NCBI GenBank assembly: GCA_019192545.1
Contig: JAHCMI010000074.1
Coordinates: 1-46,002, forward strand
Reading direction: 5' to 3'
From: Rivularia sp. MS3
GTDB lineage: Bacteria; Cyanobacteriota; Cyanobacteriia; Cyanobacteriales; Nostocaceae
Length of the DNA stretch: 46,002 bases
Part shown: positions 16,994-25,944 of the stretch, piece by piece
Numbering within the stretch: position 1 is the stretch's first letter
Layout of the letters: the number at the start of each line of letters is the position of its first letter
The notes under the pieces: model-generated
Database searches by the model: none
What the model was told of the DNA's origin: nothing
What the model saw: the letters and a program-made list of their open reading frames with translations, nothing else
Made by a program: the position numbers and the translations under genes

Positions 16994-18880
16994 ATGCTTA
17001 GTTCTCCCACACTAAGCTTTTGTCAAACCTTAACTAGCAGTGCATTTGAACAACTAGGGGAATTATTGCAGCAGATGTTTTCTCCCTCGGGAAATGCGGC
17101 AATAATATTGACAGAAGCTGTTTTGACACGCATCCCGATTCCGGGTGATTGGCAGGTACAACAGTTTACGGTAGTGGTTTCCTCTGGATTTAGCAGTTTA
17201 TTAGTAGGTTTACCATATTCTTCATCCTCCGAGAAGAGCCACAACTCTTTAGTAAATGCGAAGCTAACTTTTGAACCAAAAGAAATCACTCAGTTTCTTG
17301 AAAAATTAAGAGATTTGTTTGAAAAAGACTCTTATAGCTACCGGAGGCTCCAGAAATATTGCCAAATCCCCGCTATTAACGATGCTACACTGCAAAGCAA
17401 ATTCACAGTGCTGTTGTTAAACAATTTCACGGCACAGTTAAATCAAGCTAATGCAGCAAACTTTACAAATCAAATTTTTTCTTGCGAACATGTTGAAAGC
17501 GCTTTAGAAAAGCAGATTGCCCAAGAAAGGTTGCTAAATCAGGTAATTACGCAAACTCGTAAAAGCTTGGATTTATCGGTAATCATGGCAACTGCGATCG
17601 CTAAAGTCAGAGAGTTTCTTGATTTAGATAGATTAGTAGTCTACAGGTTTGAAGAAATAAACCTTAATAGTCATGCACATTTTTCCCACCATCATTCACA
17701 AAAACCTCCTCCCTATGCTGGTTGTGTAGTTCATGAAGTTTTAGCGAATGACACTATCTCTTCGGTATTAAATTACTCAGAAGAAAGATGTTTGATGCCA
17801 TCAACGAAATGTTGGGAGAAATATCGCCAAGGTTTTACTTTGGCTGTGAGCGATATTGAAAAAACCTATGCTCTTGAAGAGTGTTTACTTAAATATTTAA
17901 AAAAAATTAAAGTTAAAGCAAAATTCGCCGCACCCATTGTCTTTGAGGAAAAGCTTTGGGGGTTATTAATTGCTCATCAATGCGACACTACCCGCGAGTG
18001 GACGCAAAACGAACAAAATTTACTCACTTCAGTTGCCGAGCAATTAGCGATCGCTATTCATCAATCTGAGTTGATGCACTCTTTAGAGTTAGATAAATTA
18101 ACTTTGGAACAAAGGGTAAAGGATAGAACAGTTGAACTGCATGATGCTTTGGTAGCAGCAGAATCAGCGAATCGTTTAAGAAACGAATTTCTCGCGACTA
18201 TCAGTCATGAATTATTAACTCCATTGACCTATGTAATCGGGATGTCTTCTACATTACTGCGTTGGTCTTTTGGCGAATTAAGCGAGCGCCAGCGAAATTA
18301 TCTTCAAACTATTCATGATAGCGGCGAACGTTTATTAGAAATGATTAACGATATCTTAGAATTATCTCAGATAGAAGCAGGTAAAGCTGTTTTAAATATT
18401 ACTGATTTTTCTTTGAGTGATATTGCCAGAAATACTGTAAATAATGGTTTACAAGAAAAAGCAACTCGCGGGCAAGTAAATCTTCATGTTGACTTGCTTT
18501 TTGATTGCCACAAAGATAAATTTACCGCCGATTTGAGGCGAGTAAATCAAATTTTATTGAATTTATTAACCAACGCAATTAAATTTACCCCTGAAGGTGG
18601 TAATGTCACTTTACGAGTTTGGGTAGAAAACGAAAATGCCGTTTTCCAAGTAGAAGATACTGGAATTGGCATTCCTGAAGAACAATTATCTTTGTTATTT
18701 GAAAAATTCCATCAGCTTGATAATCCTTATCGCAGACGCTACGAAGGAACGGGATTGGGTTTGGCTTTAACCAAGCAACTTGTGCAACTGCATCGAGGTA
18801 GAATTGATGTTCAATCTACAGTCGGTGCGGGTTCAATTTTCACCGTATGGATACCAATGCAGTTAGCAGTTAACAGTTAG
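16994..18880 (+). CDS. GAF-domain sensor histidine kinase
   Basis: 628 aa from ATG at 16994. The first about 200 residues (TLTSSAFEQLGELLQ onward) are a cyanobacterial input region I cannot name. A GAF domain follows (AIAKVREFLDLDRLVVYRF to LLTSVAEQLAIAIHQ), then HisKA with FLATISHELLTPL (phospho-acceptor His about residue 405), and HATPase_c with N box LLTNAIKFTPEGG, G1 box DTGIGIP, F box LFEKFHQLD and G2 box GTGLGLALTKQL. The GAF part lacks the Cys-His pair of bilin-binding photoreceptors. It has no transmembrane segment, so it senses a cytoplasmic signal. No response regulator lies nearby. It is divergent from cobN across 110 bases. Confidence 0.9.
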   Translation: MLSSPTLSFCQTLTSSAFEQLGELLQQMFSPSGNAAIILTEAVLTRIPIPGDWQVQQFTVVVSSGFSSLLVGLPYSSSSEKSHNSLVNAKLTFEPKEITQFLEKLRDLFEKDSYSYRRLQKYCQIPAINDATLQSKFTVLLLNNFTAQLNQANAANFTNQIFSCEHVESALEKQIAQERLLNQVITQTRKSLDLSVIMATAIAKVREFLDLDRLVVYRFEEINLNSHAHFSHHHSQKPPPYAGCVVHEVLANDTISSVLNYSEERCLMPSTKCWEKYRQGFTLAVSDIEKTYALEECLLKYLKKIKVKAKFAAPIVFEEKLWGLLIAHQCDTTREWTQNEQNLLTSVAEQLAIAIHQSELMHSLELDKLTLEQRVKDRTVELHDALVAAESANRLRNEFLATISHELLTPLTYVIGMSSTLLRWSFGELSERQRNYLQTIHDSGERLLEMINDILELSQIEAGKAVLNITDFSLSDIARNTVNNGLQEKATRGQVNLHVDLLFDCHKDKFTADLRRVNQILLNLLTNAIKFTPEGGNVTLRVWVENENAVFQVEDTGIGIPEEQLSLLFEKFHQLDNPYRRRYEGTGLGLALTKQLVQLHRGRIDVQSTVGAGSIFTVWIPMQLAVNS

Positions 18881-18902
18881 CAGCGAGCAGTTAACAGTTG
18901 TT
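18858..18902. repeat. STRR, CAGTTAA units
   Basis: GCAGTTAGCAGTTAACAGTT and continuing. The units begin inside the last codons of the histidine kinase (stop TAG within the repeat) and run to the convergent GH13 stop. Confidence 0.75.
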
Positions 18903-20362
18903 CACTCTTCGCTGATAACACATCCCGTGCGTGGAGGGATATTTAAGAATAATCTTGAATCTTCTTGATGATTTAGCTCAACTTTATCGCTAGCGTATAA
19001 AAGCTTGCTTGGTTGGGATTGTAAGTTATTGATATCTATATTAACTTCCGCGTTAGTAGTACCAACGTTAACGGCTACAATCAATTCTTGTTTGTCTAAA
19101 ATACGGGCAAATGCATATACTTCTCCTTCGGCAAACAATACTTTGTAATCGCCAGTACGCAAGCAGGGATAAGCGTGACGTAAGGCAATTAATTCGCGGT
19201 GAGTTTTGAGAATTTCTTTATCCCAATTGGCTTCTACGGGAAAACCGCGTCGCGAATCAGGATCGAGTTTACCGGCTAAACCAACTTCATCACCGTAGTA
19301 TATGCTAGGGGCACCGGGAAAAGTTAGTAAAAGTAAAGTGGACAAGGTAACACTTTTTTTATCTTCACCCGCAATACTAAGTAAGCGTGCGGTATCGTGT
19401 GAGGCTAGTAAGTTTAATTGAGTCAGTTGAATTTCCCAAGGATAAAGCTTTAATACTTCTTGAATCTTTTCAGCGTATCCAGTCGCAGATAAAGCCGGAT
19501 AGGGGTCATAGGAGCGGTCTTTCACCTGTTCTATATCAACGCGATCGCCTGCGGCAAAAGCAATAGTTGGTGCGGTGAATAAATAGTTCATTACTCCGTC
19601 AAATTGGCTACCATCGAGCCATTCGCGAGCATCAGTCCAAACTTCTCCAACTATATAAGCTTCGCTGTTAATTGCTTTGACTCTTTCACGAAATTCTTGC
19701 CAAAAACCAGGTGTTCTAATTTCAAAAGGAACATCTAAACGCCAGCCATCAATACCAAATTTTATCCAATATTCGGCGATTTCCATGATGTATTCCCGCA
19801 CATCGGGATGATCGTGATTGAAAACTGGTAAAGCGCGGTTCCCATCCCATCCTTCGTAATTAGCAGGTTTTTCTCCCGTGTAAGGCGCGAGTGGCCAATC
19901 GTGTATTTTAAACCAATCCAACCACGGTGAATGCGGGCCATTTTCTAAAATATCGTTGAAAAAGAAAAAACCACGACTGCTATGGTTAAAAACACCATCT
20001 AAAACAACTTTAATATTGCGTTTATGGGATGCTTCTAATAATTCCTTAAAAGCAGCATTTCCACCTAGTAAAGGGTCTACTTGGTAGTAATCATGAGTAT
20101 GATAGCGATGGTTGCTGGCTGATTGAAAAATAGGGGTGAAGTAAATAGCGTTGATACCCAAATCTTGCAAATAATCTAATTCTTCCACTACACCCCATAA
20201 ATCTCCGCCTTTATAGCCTTGGAGAGTAGGCGTTGTATCCCAATCTTCCCATTTTGGTTTATTCAACAAACGTTTGCGGGGTTGTTTACCAATAGCAAAT
20301 CTATCCGGAAAAATTTGGTAGAAAACAGCGTGCTTAACCCAATCTGGTGTTTGAACTTGCAT
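18902..20362 (-). CDS. GH13 neopullulanase-like debranching / cyclomaltodextrinase enzyme
   Basis: 486 aa alpha-amylase-family hydrolase, closely resembling from memory the Nostoc punctiforme debranching enzyme (NPDE). Conserved regions are I DGVFNH (122-127), II DGWRLDV with nucleophile D210, III VGEVW with acid/base E240, and IV ASHDT with D323. The N-terminal carbohydrate-binding N domain typical of neopullulanases is absent, as in NPDE. The substrate is probably glycogen side chains and malto-oligosaccharides in the cytoplasm; no signal peptide is seen. It is convergent with the histidine kinase, with only an STRR between them. Confidence 0.92.
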   Translation of the reverse strand: MQVQTPDWVKHAVFYQIFPDRFAIGKQPRKRLLNKPKWEDWDTTPTLQGYKGGDLWGVVEELDYLQDLGINAIYFTPIFQSASNHRYHTHDYYQVDPLLGGNAAFKELLEASHKRNIKVVLDGVFNHSSRGFFFFNDILENGPHSPWLDWFKIHDWPLAPYTGEKPANYEGWDGNRALPVFNHDHPDVREYIMEIAEYWIKFGIDGWRLDVPFEIRTPGFWQEFRERVKAINSEAYIVGEVWTDAREWLDGSQFDGVMNYLFTAPTIAFAAGDRVDIEQVKDRSYDPYPALSATGYAEKIQEVLKLYPWEIQLTQLNLLASHDTARLLSIAGEDKKSVTLSTLLLLTFPGAPSIYYGDEVGLAGKLDPDSRRGFPVEANWDKEILKTHRELIALRHAYPCLRTGDYKVLFAEGEVYAFARILDKQELIVAVNVGTTNAEVNIDINNLQSQPSKLLYASDKVELNHQEDSRLFLNIPPRTGCVISEE

Positions 20363-20858
20363 TGTAATCCCTGTATCTCTTCAGATGTCATATTTACAGA
20401 TAACGGGTTCAAAGCAACTCACACTCAAGAAAGAGAATTAGACTATTAAGCAAAACAAGTACTAAGGCTGCGTGTCATAAAACTCGGTGCCGTAAACTGA
20501 TTGCCTTATTATTACGCTTAAGTACTAATCTGAGATGGCAATAACCCAGGCTTGTAATTTTTTAGAAATAATGGAGTAATGCAATACAATATTGTTTCTT
20601 AAGATTTGATATATTCAATACTTTTTAAAGGCAAGAAATACAACTCAATCAATATATCAACAAATATCAAAAATATTTTCTTCACAATACCCTATGCCCA
20701 ATTCCTATCTTAAGATAGATTTATTTTTGTAAATTTATCAAAACAAATAAACTAAATATGAAGCGATATTACGATTATTTCAAAAATATTTAGAAATCGT
20801 CTAAAAGCCAAACATAGTTTTAACGTAGAAGCATATATTGAGAATTGAGGTAAATTAA
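20363..20858. other. AT-rich spacer upstream of small membrane protein gene
   Basis: Promoter region for the divergent GH13 gene and the rightward small gene. I see no repeat family, RNA gene or clear operator. Confidence 0.4.
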
Positions 20859-21164
20859 ATGATTAACTTACAAAAATATCGCTTTGTATGTACTCTCACT
20901 TTTGGAGACGTATACGGTCAAATAATTGTTTGGCTAATAACAATTACCCTTAGTTTGGCATCAGCCTTAGCATTAATGGGTGCTAGAAGACCAGTTTATG
21001 CTTTAGCTACAGTTGGGCTTGTAGTGCTATTATCTCTACCTTTCTTACTATTCGCATTCGTTACCACATTATTAAACCATATTGAACTATCTCCTGTAGA
21101 ACCAGGGACAGAAATGGAACCAATTCCAGGTAACGTTTCTCAGCAACAACCTGTTACTAGCTAA
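20859..21164 (+). CDS. Small membrane protein of unknown function
   Basis: 101 aa. A GAGG motif lies 9 bases before the ATG. Two hydrophobic helices, about residues 22-42 (IIVWLITITLSLASALALMG) and 48-69 (ALATVGLVVLLSLPFLLFAF), are joined by a short basic loop GARRPVY. The tail is acidic and Pro/Gln-rich (PVEPGTEMEPIPG). Composition and the ribosome-binding site support a real gene. I do not recognise a named family. It precedes sdhA by 177 bases of repeat sequence, so co-transcription is unlikely. Confidence 0.65.
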   Translation: MINLQKYRFVCTLTFGDVYGQIIVWLITITLSLASALALMGARRPVYALATVGLVVLLSLPFLLFAFVTTLLNHIELSPVEPGTEMEPIPGNVSQQQPVTS

Positions 21165-21177
21165 TTAAGTGTGGGGG

Positions 21178-21290
21178 GATAGGTTAAAGGTTACAGGTTA
21201 ACCATCAAAGGTTAATAGTTATGATAAATAAATTCATAACTCTTAACTCCTAACTTCTAACTCTTAACTTCTCCCCATCTCCCCATCTCC
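21178..21290. repeat. STRR cluster before sdhA
   Basis: GGTTAAAGGTTACAGGTTAA units, then TAACTCCTAACTTCTAACTC units and two CTCCCCAT units. These are the same heptamer families as at 8864-8994. Confidence 0.75.
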
Positions 21291-21341
21291 ACCCAACATA
21301 AGTAACTATAGAAAAACACGTTTCTTGAAGTCGGGGGAGTC

Positions 21342-23069
21342 ATGTTAGAACACGATGTCATAATTGTTGGTGGGGGATTGGCTGGAAGTCGCGCTGCTGT
21401 GGAAATTGCGCGAACTAATCCTAATTTAAGTATTGCTGTAATTGCTAAAACTCATCCGATTCGCGCTCACTCGGTGGCTGCACAAGGTGGTATGGCTGCC
21501 AGTCTCAAGAATGTTGATTCTGCTGATACTTGGGAAGCTCACGCTTTTGATACTGTCAAAGGTTCCGATTATTTGGCAGATCAAGATGCAGTTGAAATTT
21601 TAACTAAAGAAGCCCCTGATGTGGTGATTGATTTGGAACACATGGGGGTTTTATTCTCGCGTTTGGATGACGGTAGAATTGCTCAGCGGGCATTTGGCGG
21701 ACATTCCCACAATCGTACTTGCTACGCTGCGGATAAAACCGGCCATGCAATTCTACACGAACTTGTAAATAATCTGCGGCGTTATGGCGTACATATTTAC
21801 GATGAATGGTACGTAATGCGGTTGATATTAGAAGAAGGTGAAGCTAAAGGCGTATTAATGTTCCGGATTCTTGACGGACAAATGGAAGTGATGCGAGCAA
21901 AAGCCGTGATGTTCGCAACAGGTGGTTACGGTAGAGCTTTTAATACGACTTCTAATGATTATGCTTCTACAGGTGATGGTTTGGCGATGACAGCCCTTGC
22001 CGGATTACCATTAGCGGATATGGAGTTTGTGCAATTTCACCCAACTGGTTTGTATCCCGTAGGCGTATTAATTTCCGAAGCAGTGCGCGGTGAAGGTGCA
22101 TATTTGATTAATTGTGAGGGAGAGCGTTTTATGAAAAATTACGCTCCTTCTCGGATGGAATTAGCACCACGGGATATTACATCAAGGGCAATTACCCGCG
22201 AAATCCGTGCCGGAAGAGGTGCCCATCGCGACGGTAGCCCCGGAGGCCCTTTTGTCTATCTTGACTTGCGGCATATGGGTAGAGAAAAAATTATGAGCCG
22301 GGTGCCTTTTTGTTGGGAAGAAGCACACCGTTTAGTAGGAGTTGATGCCGTAAACGAACCAATGCCCATACGTCCGACAATTCACTATTCAATGGGCGGT
22401 ATACCAGTAAACACAGACGGACAAGTTCGCAGCAGTAATGATGGGTTTGTAGAAGGCTTCTTTGCAGCAGGAGAAAGCGCTTGCGTATCCGTACACGGAG
22501 CAAATCGTCTCGGTAGTAATTCGCTGTTAGAATGTGTAGTTTACGGACGTAGAACTGGAGCAAGCATTGCTAAATACGTAGAAAATCGTAAATTACCTAC
22601 TATCGACGAGCAGCGTTACATCAACGAAGCTAAAGAGCAAATTCAAAGTTTGTTAGAGCAGCCAGGGGAATATCGGATTAATCAAATACGGCAAGAATTT
22701 CAGGATGCCATGACAGATTACTGTGGCGTATTTCGCAACGAAGAATTGATGACACAAGGATTAGAAAGAATCGAGGAAATTCAAAATAATTATTCGCAAA
22801 TTTATCTAGATGATAAAGGAAGTTGTTGGAATACAGAACTTATTGAAGCTTTGGAATTAAGAAGCTTGATGGTAGTCGGAAAAATGATTTTGACATCCGC
22901 TCTCAACCGTCAAGAAAGTAGAGGCGCACATTGTCGGGAAGACTTTGCCGAAAGAGACGACGAAAAATATTTGCAGCATACAATGGCTTACTATTCCGCA
23001 GCCGGAATTGATATTCAATATCGCCCAGTCGCGATTACCATGTTTGAGCCGAAAGAAAGGAAATATTAA
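21342..23069 (+). CDS. sdhA: Succinate dehydrogenase / fumarate reductase flavoprotein subunit
   Basis: 575 aa, normal for the family. The FAD Rossmann motif is VIIVGGGLAGSRAAVEIA, followed by HPIRAHSVAAQGGMAA with the His expected to carry covalent FAD. The catalytic region has GHSHNRTCYA, FHPTGLYPVG, and RPTIHYSMGGIPV. The C-terminal part has SVHGANRLGSNSLLECVVYGRR. In cyanobacteria it feeds electrons from succinate to the thylakoid plastoquinone pool; the iron-sulfur subunit gene is usually elsewhere, as here. A strong GGGGGAG ribosome-binding site lies just before the ATG. It is convergent with the pentapeptide gene. Confidence 0.93.
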   Translation: MLEHDVIIVGGGLAGSRAAVEIARTNPNLSIAVIAKTHPIRAHSVAAQGGMAASLKNVDSADTWEAHAFDTVKGSDYLADQDAVEILTKEAPDVVIDLEHMGVLFSRLDDGRIAQRAFGGHSHNRTCYAADKTGHAILHELVNNLRRYGVHIYDEWYVMRLILEEGEAKGVLMFRILDGQMEVMRAKAVMFATGGYGRAFNTTSNDYASTGDGLAMTALAGLPLADMEFVQFHPTGLYPVGVLISEAVRGEGAYLINCEGERFMKNYAPSRMELAPRDITSRAITREIRAGRGAHRDGSPGGPFVYLDLRHMGREKIMSRVPFCWEEAHRLVGVDAVNEPMPIRPTIHYSMGGIPVNTDGQVRSSNDGFVEGFFAAGESACVSVHGANRLGSNSLLECVVYGRRTGASIAKYVENRKLPTIDEQRYINEAKEQIQSLLEQPGEYRINQIRQEFQDAMTDYCGVFRNEELMTQGLERIEEIQNNYSQIYLDDKGSCWNTELIEALELRSLMVVGKMILTSALNRQESRGAHCREDFAERDDEKYLQHTMAYYSAAGIDIQYRPVAITMFEPKERKY

Positions 23070-23079
23070 ATTATAGTTC

Positions 23080-23136
23080 GTTCGTAGTTGCGCTTTAGCG
23101 CTTCTTATGGTTGGCGAAGACGGCGCAACTACGAAC
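23080..23136. repeat. Inverted-repeat element with 14-base perfect arms
   Basis: GTTCGTAGTTGCGC and its exact complement GCGCAACTACGAAC enclose 29 bases that include GCGCTTTAGCGC. It lies between two convergent genes. It resembles a dispersed hairpin repeat common in Nostocales and could act as a bidirectional transcription stop, although no T tract is evident. Confidence 0.7.
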
Positions 23137-23171
23137 ATATTTTCATCATAAATCATTAAGCAAACCTGATA

Positions 23172-24818
23172 TCATTCATGGATATTACCATCGGGCATCA
23201 TAGCCCCTGTAAGCTTCGCACCGTCAAGGATTGCTCCTGCTAAATTAGCATCTTCTAAACAAGCATTTTCTAAATTAGCATCCGTTAAATCAGCGCCACG
23301 TAAATCGGCTGAAGTGAGATTGGCATTACTTAAATCTGTATTTTCTAAATATGCTCCACACAAATTTGCTTCTGTTAAATTAACACCGCTTAGATTTGCA
23401 CCACTAAGACAGGCTTTTATAAGATTTGTTTTACTTAAATTAGCGCCGCTTAAATTAGTTTCATCGCTAAATTCTGCTCTTTGTAAATTAGTTTCACTTA
23501 AATCAGTTGCAGTTAAATCAACATATGCTAAATTTACTCCACTAAGATTAGCACCATGAAAATTCGCACCGATTAAATCCGCTGGATTACCACCTCTTGA
23601 ACCGCTGAAAGTTGCTTCGCTTAAATTAGCATAACTAAAATCAGCTTGAATCAAGTTTGCTGCTTCTAAACAAGCATTTGACAAATTAGCTCCGTTCAAA
23701 TTAGCTTGACTCAACTCTGCTCCATCTAAATAAGCATTTGATAAATTAGCTCCGCTTAAATTAGCTTGACTCAAATCAGTTCCGTAAAGTTTGGCCGAAT
23801 GTAAATTAGCTTTTTCTAAGTTTGCTCCAGCCAAATCGAAATCAATTAAATCAACACCAGATAAATCGGCTTCTTGTAAGTAAGCTTCTGGAGCAATCAA
23901 GCAAGCATTAGCTTCAATAGGGTTAAAATTTGTAGGAAATATTGTTTCAGTTGTGTAGAGTGCTTGTTCAAGATTAGCCCATTCTAATTTCGCTCCTTTT
24001 AAATTAGCTTTTAGTAATTTAGCTTTGCTTAAATTGGCATTACTTAAATTAGCTCTTATTAGTTTTGACTCACTTAAATCAGCTTGGCTTAAATCAGCTT
24101 CACTCAAATTTGATTGCTCTAAATTAGCATTACTCAAATTCGCTTCAGTAAGATTTGCTCCTTTTAAAGATGCTTTATACAAATCTGCCGATTCTAATTG
24201 TGCTTGACATAAAAATGCATTATCTAAAACAGCTTCTTTCAAATTGGCACTAGATAAGTTTGTGTTGTTCAAATCAGCTTGTGTCAAATTTGCACCGCGA
24301 AGGTTTTCATTACTCCAATTAGTACCGCTTAACCTAGCTTGAGTTAAATTAGCCTTACTTAGATTTACATCGCTTGGTGAATTTTCAGTTAAATCTGCTC
24401 CAGCTAAATTAATCCCCTTAAAATCTCGTTCTCCAGCTTCATACCTCTGCCAAAATTCCTCAGTACTAACAATTCTTTCCCCACTTACTTGTTCATCTTC
24501 TTTGACTTTTATCGATTCAGTGATTTCAACTAAGTAGTTATTTTGCTCGTCGTCATCAACATCAATTTCTTTAATCACATAGGGCGATCGCTCAAATTGC
24601 TGCTGCAATTCTTCTAATTGTGCGGATAGCTGTAAAACCTTATCCTGCGTGCTTTCTACCCGTGATAATTCGGCTAATTGATTAAATTGTTGCTTCAATT
24701 CGTCAAAACAGCGCTTCAACCAAATAGTATTCTTTTTCCAAATATCTTGCTGGGCTTCAAGTTGCTCTATTCTAGAAATCAATGAAGCTAAATTAGAATT
24801 TGAATCTGAAACAGTCAT
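23172..24818 (-). CDS. Pentapeptide-repeat protein with N-terminal coiled coil
   Basis: 548 aa from ATG at 24818 (MTVSDSNSNLASL); an earlier in-frame start at 24866 is possible. Residues about 8-75 form a coiled coil (LISRIEQLEAQQDIW, CFDELKQQFNQLAEL, LSAQLEELQQQF). An acidic linker and EEFWQRYEAGERDFKGINL follow. From about residue 135 to the end there are some 75 A(D/N)LxX pentapeptides that should fold as a right-handed quadrilateral beta helix, broken once near residue 285 by YTTETIFPTNFNPIEANA. The biochemical role is unknown; such proteins are numerous in cyanobacteria. The coiled coil is shared with the next gene. Confidence 0.9.
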   Translation of the reverse strand: MTVSDSNSNLASLISRIEQLEAQQDIWKKNTIWLKRCFDELKQQFNQLAELSRVESTQDKVLQLSAQLEELQQQFERSPYVIKEIDVDDDEQNNYLVEITESIKVKEDEQVSGERIVSTEEFWQRYEAGERDFKGINLAGADLTENSPSDVNLSKANLTQARLSGTNWSNENLRGANLTQADLNNTNLSSANLKEAVLDNAFLCQAQLESADLYKASLKGANLTEANLSNANLEQSNLSEADLSQADLSESKLIRANLSNANLSKAKLLKANLKGAKLEWANLEQALYTTETIFPTNFNPIEANACLIAPEAYLQEADLSGVDLIDFDLAGANLEKANLHSAKLYGTDLSQANLSGANLSNAYLDGAELSQANLNGANLSNACLEAANLIQADFSYANLSEATFSGSRGGNPADLIGANFHGANLSGVNLAYVDLTATDLSETNLQRAEFSDETNLSGANLSKTNLIKACLSGANLSGVNLTEANLCGAYLENTDLSNANLTSADLRGADLTDANLENACLEDANLAGAILDGAKLTGAMMPDGNIHE

Positions 24819-25253
24819 TAAAATCCGCCTGCTGTTGAATGCCTTAAAATACAGGGATGACAGCAATATACTTGTAGTGCAACCCTATTTTTAAATTGCC
24901 CAAAATCACAACAACATTTACAAATTTTATTTTTTCTAGGTTCTACTAGTAATCTTTCCTATTAATTTTACGGCTTATTTCCGAGTCATATCTATATGAC
25001 TTTAGCTATTAGACTGGGGTTGGTAAGAAAACCTATTATATTTAATGAAAACGAGTACTAATACTCCACTACGTTAGTTTTGCTGGGTTATTAACGGATT
25101 AAAAAACCGCAGAGGCGCAGAGTACGCAGAGGAAGAGAATACAGAGGATTAGTCTTGTGTTAAGTGAAATTGGTATTACCCCTACAGGACTTATGTGGCA
25201 GAGTACTAATAGTTCTTTTTATTAGTTTTGGCGAGATATTCCAAATGTAATAA
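24819..25253. other. Spacer with CGCAGAGG repeat
   Basis: AT-rich spacer. At about 25107-25135 it holds CCGCAGAGGCGCAGAGTACG and continuing, the complement-type relative of the repeat near 4602-4650. No pentapeptide-coding remnant is visible in the part I read, and no gene is supported. Confidence 0.5.
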
Positions 25254-25661
25254 TTATTCTTCTCCCATTCTCCCACTCTCCCCCTCCCTCACTCCTTCTT
25301 CCATGTCTTCGGGTTCTTCTTCCATTAAATCAAGTAGATGACTTACCATTTCATCATCGTCTAAGTCTTCATCTTGATTGCTAATTGTATTATTGCCAGG
25401 ATATATAAATCCGTTATCTCCAACCGATAGCTGATTCAAAGATTGTTGTAGTTCTGCAACTTGTGAAGATAGCTGAAGAATTGTCTCTTGCATATTTTGT
25501 ATTTGATACAATTCTTCCCTGCGATTAAAATCTTGCTTTAACTCATCCAGAGAACGCTGTAGCATCAAAGTTTTTTCCTTCCACATGCTGTTCTCGATCT
25601 CTAGCTGTTTTAACCTAGAGATTAAAGATTCTATATCGCTATTAAAGTTAAAGGTATTCAT
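25254..25661 (-). CDS. Coiled-coil protein, truncated paralogue of the pentapeptide-protein head
   Basis: 135 aa from ATG at 25661 (MNTFNFNSDIESL). Residues about 9-80 align with the head of the neighbouring pentapeptide protein: SLISRLKQLEIENSMWKEKT, SLDELKQDFN and ETILQLSSQVAELQQSL match in spacing. An acidic stretch DEDLDDDEMVSHLLDLMEEE follows. The last about 12 residues (GVREGESGRMGEE) are encoded by a CTCCCACTCTCCCCCTCC-type intergenic repeat, so the C-terminus has been supplied by a repeat and the pentapeptide domain is absent. It may be a functional short partner or a decayed duplicate. Confidence 0.65.
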   Translation of the reverse strand: MNTFNFNSDIESLISRLKQLEIENSMWKEKTLMLQRSLDELKQDFNRREELYQIQNMQETILQLSSQVAELQQSLNQLSVGDNGFIYPGNNTISNQDEDLDDDEMVSHLLDLMEEEPEDMEEGVREGESGRMGEE

Positions 25662-25944
25662 AAATATTACTGTAGGTCTGGTGCCCGATAATACAATTAA
25701 AAATAAGTAATAGTTAAGCAATTTTATATTTCAATTGCTCCTTGCTGACACCTACAGTAACAAAGATGATAGCGGTAAGCTTGAGATGTTTGTTGTTTTT
25801 ATGACTTTTCTATCTTTTTAACGATCTCGAACAACTTTATACCCTTCCGATGAGAAAATAAAAAGTACAGTTAAGTAATACATATTTATATTTTAAGCTG
25901 CGATCGCGAAAAAACTTTTGCCTAACCTATTTTCTACATATGAT

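Noticed and set aside
23314-24207. Rightward open frames opposite the pentapeptide gene
   Set aside because: Regular low-complexity frames produced by the complement of the pentapeptide repeats.
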